From: Diphasiastrum complanatum
Taxonomy: Eukaryota; Streptophyta; Lycopodiopsida; Lycopodiales; Lycopodiaceae
Assembly (NCBI GenBank): GCA_029204225.1
Contig: CM055100.1
Coordinates: forward strand, 6,377,165-6,441,164
Direction of reading: 5' to 3'
DNA length: 64,000 bases
Numbering within the stretch: position 1 is the first letter of the stretch; every line of letters starts with the position of its first letter. This document shows positions 58,154 through 64,000 of this stretch, piece by piece. The notes beneath the pieces were generated by a model, which was not told the DNA's origin, ran no database searches, and was given only the letters and a program-made list of their open reading frames with translations. The position numbers were made by a program, and so were the translations under genes.

Positions 58154-59135
58154 ATGGGTGTCTTTTTATTAGAAGCAAGTGAAAGATTGTCAACCTCCAA
58201 TTACACAATTTGGAAGGTTAGAATGGCATGTCTTAATACTATAAGATGTGATGGATATTGTACTTGGCATTGAAGAAGAACCACAAATTCCTCAAGAAAT
58301 TCCAAAGTACAAAAAGAGAGCTAGGATGGCTCTGCATTATATTAAGATGAATGTCTCAAATGACATCTTAAGAGAAATTGGTGCTTGTACTAATGCCAAA
58401 GATGTTTGGGATACTCTCAAGTCTATCTATGAGGCAAAGAATACATCTAGATTTCTAACACTAAGAAACAAAATTTTTCAAAGTGTACAGAGAAGTGATG
58501 AATGTGCTTCAGATTATGTAATGAGAGTTAAAGACCTTCATAGAGAATTGTCATCCATGAACCAAAATGAACTTGTTCAAGTCATACTTAATGGGTTAAA
58601 GGAGGAATATGACAACCTTGTTCAAAGTTATGCCATTAAGGAGGAGCTACCAAGTTTGGAAGCACTCCAAAGTGTGCTCATTTATGAAGAATCAAGACAA
58701 GAGTATAAACTCTTGAAAATGGAGAGACTGTCTCTCAACATTGATGGTAAAGCTCTCTTTACCAAAGACAAGCGGAAGACAAGAAGTAAGAATCAACACC
58801 AATTCTCTTCAAGCAAAGACAATCTTATTTCCAAGGAGAAAGAAGAAGAGGATGAGTCCTCTCAAGCTTCCACATCCAAGAAGAAGAAGAAAAACATCAA
58901 GTGTTTCTTTTGTGGCAAGAAGGGACATTATGCCACCAATAACTTCAAGAAGAAGAGTCAATTCAAGCAAGCCAACATTTCTAATGAAGAAAAGGAAGAT
59001 GCTCATGCAAGTGATGGAGAGAGATCTCTTATGGTCTCAAGTTTTTCTTCATCACCTTTCAAGAAGGATGGTTCGTGGTATATCGACAGTGGAGCTTCCT
59101 CACATATGTGTAGCTCCAAACATTCCTTTTCATAG
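58154..59135 (+). pseudogene. gag and protease start of element J
   Basis: An ATG opens GVFLLEASERLSTSNYTIWKVRM. A frameshift near 58240 moves the rest to the long frame 58248-59135 (MDIVLGIEEEPQIPQE, WDTLKSIYEAKNTSRFLTLRNKIF, VQVILNGL). The zinc knuckle reads CFFCGKKGHYATNN, so its last Cys is lost. The protease motif WYIDSGASSHM follows, then a TAG at 59133-59135. It is a close relative of the element E Gag. Confidence 0.87.
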
Positions 59136-62100
59136 AAGTCCATCTACACAGCAAGTGATCATGAGTGTGCTATTGAAGACATAGGAACCATTCCCTTAAA
59201 GCTTTCTTCATTAAACGTTCTTTCTTTGTCTAATGTACTTTTTGTTCCCAAGTTAACAAAAAATCTTATTAGTGTTGGGCAATTGTTTGATAGTAGACTA
59301 GATGTGAATTTCAATGTTGATACATGTACAATCAAGAAGCATGATGAGATCCTTGCATTTGGGTCTAGATATGGTGGAATCTACAAGCTTGATCCCAAAG
59401 AGTATGCTAACTCCTGTGATAGTGCTTTCGCTTCTCATATGTCTTTGGAGGAACTATGGCATCAAAGGTTGGGGCATCCTAGCTATAATTCTATGGTGTC
59501 CATGGTCAAGAAAGCCAAAGCTATTGGCTTGCCTAATCTTTTCTCCAAGAACTTCAAGCCATGTGAGGCTTGTGCCATACCTAAGTCTCATAAGAAGCCT
59601 TTTTCAAAGTCATCCATCAAGACTACACATCCATTGGAGCTCATACACTCGGATGTGCACTTCTCATCTTCAAAGAGCAAGGGTGGTGCTACTTGCTTTG
59701 TAACTTTCATTGATGATTTCACAAAATTCACTTGGGTTTATCTTCTAGCTTCAAAGTCTATGGTGTTTGACAATTTCCTAAAGTTCAAAGCTCTAGTTGA
59801 AAAACAATCTTCATACGAAATCAAGATTCTTAGAAGTGATGGAGGTGGTGAGTACACTTCCAATAAATTTCATGATTATTGTGAGCTTGAAGGCATTAAA
59901 AGGGAGTTTTATTGTGCATATACACCATCTCAAAATGGGGTGGCTAAAAGAAAGAATAGAACACTGTGTGAATGTGCCAAAACCATTAGAATTGAGGCAT
60001 CCTTGCCAAAAAAATTTTGGGGTGAGGCTATCAATTGTTCAAACTATCTTTGCAATATACTCCCTCATGTTGCACTTGGAGGAAAGTCACCATATAAAGC
60101 ACTTTATTTGAAGAAATTTAACATTGAACACCTTAGAGTATTTGGATGCATATGCTTTGTCCATATTCCCTTGGAAACGAGAAAGAAGGATGATCCTTGT
60201 GCAAGCAAAGGAGTAATGGTTGTATATTCATCCAACAAGAAAGCCTATCGAATCTACATGCTCTCTACCTCTAAAGTAATTGATAGTAGAGATGTAGTTT
60301 TTCATGAAGAAAAAAAGTCCAATCTTGTAGGGGCTGAGATCAAGCAACCTCAAAATCTATCACAATCAACATATGGAGTAGTCAAGATTTGAAGATGTAA
60401 GTCCTCGGATTTTCACTCCTAGAAGATCCATGAGGGAGAGATCTGAGCCCAAGATTATGATGACAAAGGAAAACAAGTGGATCTTGATTCCACTTATGCT
60501 TATTTTGTTTCTCATGAGGAGCCAAAAGATGTTCAAGAAGCCCTCAATACCAAGGAGTGGTATGAGGCCATGAAGATTGAATATGATGCCTTGATCACCA
60601 ACCACACATGGGAGCTAGTGGATCCACCACCTAACATGCATATCATTGGATGCAAGTGGGTGTTCAAGATCAAGTATAATCATGATGGCTCCATCAACAA
60701 GTACAAGGCAAGAATATGTGCTAAAGGATTTGCACAAATATATGGCCTTGACTATGAAGAAACCTTTGCTCCTGTATCAAAGATGGTGACAATAAGAATC
60801 ATAATCTTTCTTGTCTTATTTTTAAGTGAAAACTGTTTCAACTTGATGTCTCCAACACTTTTTTGAATGGCTATCTTGAGGAGGAGATATACATGGATCA
60901 ACCTCAAGGATTTATCAAGGATAAATCTAAGGTGTGTTTGATATTTAGAAGTCTTTATGGCTTAAAACAAGCACCTAGATCATGGTATTCAAAACTCAAC
61001 AACTTTTTACTTTTATTAGGATTTGCGTTTAATGACTATGATCCTTCTATGTACTTAAAGTTTGATGGTAGTAATATTTTCTAATCTATGTAGATGACAC
61101 TATTCTTAGTGGAAGTTGTTTGATGCTAGTTCAAGAAACTAAAGATGCATTAGGAAAAGAATTTAAAATGCAAGATCTAGGAGAGATCCATTACATTTTA
61201 GGCCTTCAGATTGATTTTCATGAAGAGTATGCTTTTATTTGTCAATCTAGATATGTCTTTTCTATGTTGATAAAATTCAATATGAAAAATTGTAAAGGCA
61301 TAGATACTCCCATGGAGCAACATGTAAAAGATCCTATTAAAGGTGATGAAAGATCCTTCGAGGACATCACACTTTATAGGAGTCTTATAGGCTCTTTAAT
61401 TTGGCTTACTATCACTAGACCCGATTTGAGCTATTGTGTGCACAAATTGAGTCAATTTATGCAAGATCCCAAGATCCAACATTGGAAGATGGCCAAGAGA
61501 GTTCTAAGATATGTATCTTCTACTCAAGATTATGGTTTATTTTACAAGAATGAAGATCTAACCATTGTTGGCTATTCAGATTTTGATTTTGCAAGTGATA
61601 AAATGGATCGGAAGCCCATTAATGCATGTACTAGGCAATCTTGTGTCTTGGCTTTCAAAGAAGCAAGATACCATATCTCTATCATCTTGTGAGGCCGAGT
61701 ACAAAGTGCAAAAAAGGTATAAAAAAGGACCAAGAGTGGATCCTAATCTGATCCTCAAGAGGGATTGGCTGTCAGATTACTTGATCTATCAATCTACTTC
61801 AGATTAAGATCAATCTAGATCAATTCTAGATACAAAATCCTAACAAGAACAATCATTAGTTGAAGGTAAGTGTACTTTATGGTTTCACACGTGTGAAACA
61901 TTGTCTGAGTACGGAATCCAATGTGAAAATCAAGTACACATTGATAGAACCTCAAAACAATCAAAACAAATGTAGAGAAATGGAGAAAATCAATCAAAAT
62001 TGCTTCCAAAACCAAGATTGGTGTCTCACATTGATTATGGTCAAATGTGGCTCTATATATACAATAAGTGAGAGCTCGTGGTACTGATAATCCCTTTGAT

Positions 62101-62862
62101 CTCACATGTGTAAAGGTGCTTTGTCATATGATGATTCATCATGCAAAACTGACACTTGGACAAAACCTTCTATTTTGATCACTTTTGGTCCATTTTCCTT
62201 CTATATGGAGATCTAATTGAAAATATTGTAGAAGTCAAAATTCGTCTACTTCAGCTTATTCCACACATGGGATGTGACACCTAACCAAAGGATGTGGCTC
62301 ATGCAATCAATAGATTGATGTCATGTGTCATATGTGTAGGAAAACTAGTTTTTGGCCTTTTTAGCCACTAGAACTTGAATTGAATTATATGTCCAACCTA
62401 TATGATTATGGTACATGACAAGTACACTATTTTCACACGTGGGAATAGGCTCCACACATGTGTAATCATCCTATATACATGATTTTTGGCCTCTACCAAA
62501 CTTATTTTTGCATTTTCTCACACAAAGCACTCACTACATCAACTAAAGAGGTGCTTTGGATCAAGAGGTTAATCATGGAGCTAAATTGCATCAAAGAGGA
62601 TGATCTTCCCTTGATCAAATGTGACAACATATCGGCACAAGCTCTTGAAAACAATGCAAGAAGCAAGCATATAGAAGTGGCACACCATTTTGTAAGGGAA
62701 AAGCTCGTTGGAGGTAAAATCAACTTAGAACATGTCGACACATCTTCGTGTATTGTTGATCTTCTCACAAAGCCACTTTGCAAAAGTGCCTTCTCAAAGC
62801 ATAGGTCTAATCTTGGTCTTATCTCAAGATCAATGCTTGATCCACATTACATAGATTTTTAG
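59136..62862 (+). pseudogene. pol of element J (integrase, RT, RNase H; broken)
   Basis: Pre-integrase and integrase are open from 59226 to 60392: LWHQRLGHPSYNSM, IHSDVHFSS, ILRSDGGGEYTSN, QNGVAKRKN (Glu of the usual AER changed to Lys). RT follows with a stop at 60390 and frame changes near 60830 and 61080: KWVFKIKYNHDGSINKYKAR, FLNGYLEEEIYMDQP, YGLKQAPRSWYSKL and YVDDTILSG out of frame. RNase H (YSDFDFASDKMDRKP, SSCEAEYK) is cut by F3 at 61706 and resumes at 62523 (ALTTSTKEVLW, ARSKHIEVAHHFVREK). The stop is at 62860-62862. Confidence 0.9.
61707..62522 (-). mobile_element. F3: solo LTR of family F inside element J
   Basis: 816 bp on the reverse strand, starting TGTGAGAAAATGC (62522) and ending CTTTTTTGCA (61707). 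It has a perfect target duplication CAAAG (61702-61706 and 62523-62527). Removing it restores the RNase H reading EAEYKALTTSTKE. The palindrome lies at 61883-61898. This is the cleanest solo LTR in the window. Confidence 0.95.
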
Positions 62863-62878
62863 GAGGAGTGTCAAAATA

Positions 62879-63442
62879 TTGAAAATCTATCTAATGTTGT
62901 GAGTATGGGTCCTAAAAATGCCAAAGATGAAACTATTCAAGGTAGGTAGAAGTAGAAACTCGACCTACCATAGGAATTGCCGTTTGTACTTTAAATGCCA
63001 CATTTAATGCATGAAAAGACTATGTGGCACAATTAGACATAGTGAGGTGGCTTGGATAAGTCTAGATAGCTTGAGAGGTGGATCCACAACTCCAATTCAA
63101 TTCGAAGTAGGAGGAGAGTCCATGGATCTATATATATGTGATGTACTCTCATTGAGAAAATGATGAAATTTGTGTGTAATGCAAATTTGGAGACAAGCTC
63201 TTTGTGCTCTCTTTCTCTCTCCAGGAGTTTTGTACTTTCTATTTTCTCTCTCTAGCCGAGTAGAGACATTTATGATGCTTAGTCTTATGTTTTGTTGACA
63301 GATCTTGCTTGTAACACAATAATATTGCTTGTATGATCAGCTTTCCTATTGACAACCAATGCTAGTCTGATCTTTATGGTCTTATTGAGCTTAGGAGATA
63401 AAAAATACACGTGTAGAGTGTCCCACACATGTGAATTCAGCA
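62879..63442 (+). repeat. 3' LTR of element J
   Basis: It starts TGTCAAAATATTG after a purine tract (AGGAGGAG) and ends AATTCAGCA (564 bp). Apart from a missing ~50-base piece it follows the 5' LTR with scattered changes. Confidence 0.92.
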
Positions 63443-63618
63443 AAACCAGAAAGTACACTTACCTTCAATTAATGATTGTTCTTGTTAGGATCTTGTGTCT
63501 AGAATTGATCCAGATTGGTCTTAATCTGAAGTAGATTGATAGATCAAGTAATTTGACAACCAATCCCACTTGAGGATCAGATTAGGATCCACTCTTGGTC
63601 CTTTTTGTACTTTTTGCA
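63443..63618 (+). repeat. F2: F-family LTR, right piece
   Basis: It continues F2 from AAACC onward, matching F1 from about 2459 to its end TTTTTGCA. Confidence 0.88.
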
Positions 63619-63869
63619 CACTTCCTTGTAAAGCCTCAAGTATTCTCAGTGAAAACATCTGACTCGTTGAATAACGATCATCTTTAGCCTATAATCCTGA
63701 TCGATATTATGATCCCAAGCAAGGAGCTTGGCTTCCTCAACGATGAACTAAGCAAAAACTATAGGACTAACTTGTCTAAATGACTGTACATGCGAAAACT
63801 CAATGGAGAGCTCCTTTCTGGCTTGCAAACTATGGATTCTGTCCAAAACAAAACATAATAGGTATCTAT
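63619..63869. other. Unassigned sequence between F2 and a J-type LTR
   Basis: 251 bases. Short traces on the reverse strand (for example around TGGGATCATAATATCGATCAGG) could be copia-like, but nothing is firm. Confidence 0.35.
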
Positions 63870-64000
63870 TGTCAAAATATTAGAAAAATCTATCTAATGT
63901 TACGAGCAGGGGTCTTAAAAATGCCAAAGATGAATTAAGCTCTTTTGGCTTAGTAAAGACCCATCTTAGAATAAAATATTCAAGGTAGGTAGAAGTAGAA
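63870..64000 (+). repeat. J-type LTR, cut by the window end
   Basis: It begins TGTCAAAATATTAG and follows the J LTR with a few changes to the last base. It keeps the ~50-base piece missing from the J 3' LTR. A further copia element or solo LTR therefore continues to the right. Confidence 0.85.

Larger units (their letters stand above)
56784..63442 (+). mobile_element. Element J: decayed full-length Ty1-copia element
   Basis: 5' LTR 56784-57396, 3' LTR 62879-63442, flanks AAAGC (56779-56783) and AAACC (63443-63447), a 5-bp duplication with one change. Inside are a tRNA-Met primer site, a leader, and gag-pol related to E with several frame breaks. Solo LTR F3 sits in the RNase H region. It is inserted in F2. 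It cannot be autonomous. Confidence 0.92.

Overview
The window is nuclear DNA from a land plant with a repeat-rich genome. It is AT-rich, has no bacterial features, and is made almost entirely of Ty1-copia and Ty3-gypsy LTR retrotransposons stacked inside one another. Primer-binding sites match plant initiator tRNA-Met (copia) and tRNA-Asp (gypsy). I cannot name the species; the mix of families could suit a fern or a gymnosperm, but that is a guess.

Layout. 1-44 kb is one large nest. The oldest visible layer is gypsy element A, seen only as a decayed third ORF (228-3095, resumed at 37791-38409). Gypsy element B (3096-37790, LTRs of 758 bp) sits inside it with target duplication CAGGC/CATGC. 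B's integrase is split by D (6912-18807, TSD GAAAA), a copia-like non-autonomous element with an intact 1030-aa ORF. D's 3' LTR is split in turn by E (12123-18441, TSD GGTAG), a copia element with two 864-bp LTRs that look identical and an intact 1326-aa gag-pol. B's own third ORF (19744-36982) is broken by a truncated D-like element and by a 13-kb patchwork (21.97-35.42 kb). The patchwork holds copia and chromovirus scraps, a ~350-bp tandem repeat, a probable host gene for a small secreted cysteine-rich peptide (25675-26093, two exons), two deleted gypsy copies (G1, G2) and a reverse-strand copia element (M). 38.4-45.2 kb holds a copia gag-protease scrap and gypsy element H, a decayed gag-pol with its 3' LTR.

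45.2-64 kb: a ~25-bp minisatellite, decayed copia element I, reverse-strand gypsy element C inserted into I, the end of another copia LTR (K), and a second nest. In that nest an F-family LTR (F2) holds copia element J, which holds an F-family solo LTR (F3). An incomplete J-type LTR runs off the right edge.

Most interesting points: (1) D fuses a copia-type Gag to ~760 residues that I do not recognise and has no protease, integrase or RT. (2) Three gypsy families (A, B, C) carry the same kind of long coiled-coil third ORF after integrase. (3) The perfect palindrome TTTCACACGTGTGAAA, with a G-box core, occurs seven times in four copia families. (4) Gypsy leaders G1 and G2 carry paired inverted arms whose sequences differ in a compensatory way. 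(5) A spliced small cysteine-rich gene is the only convincing non-transposon gene. I see no tRNA or rRNA gene, CRISPR array or organelle DNA.
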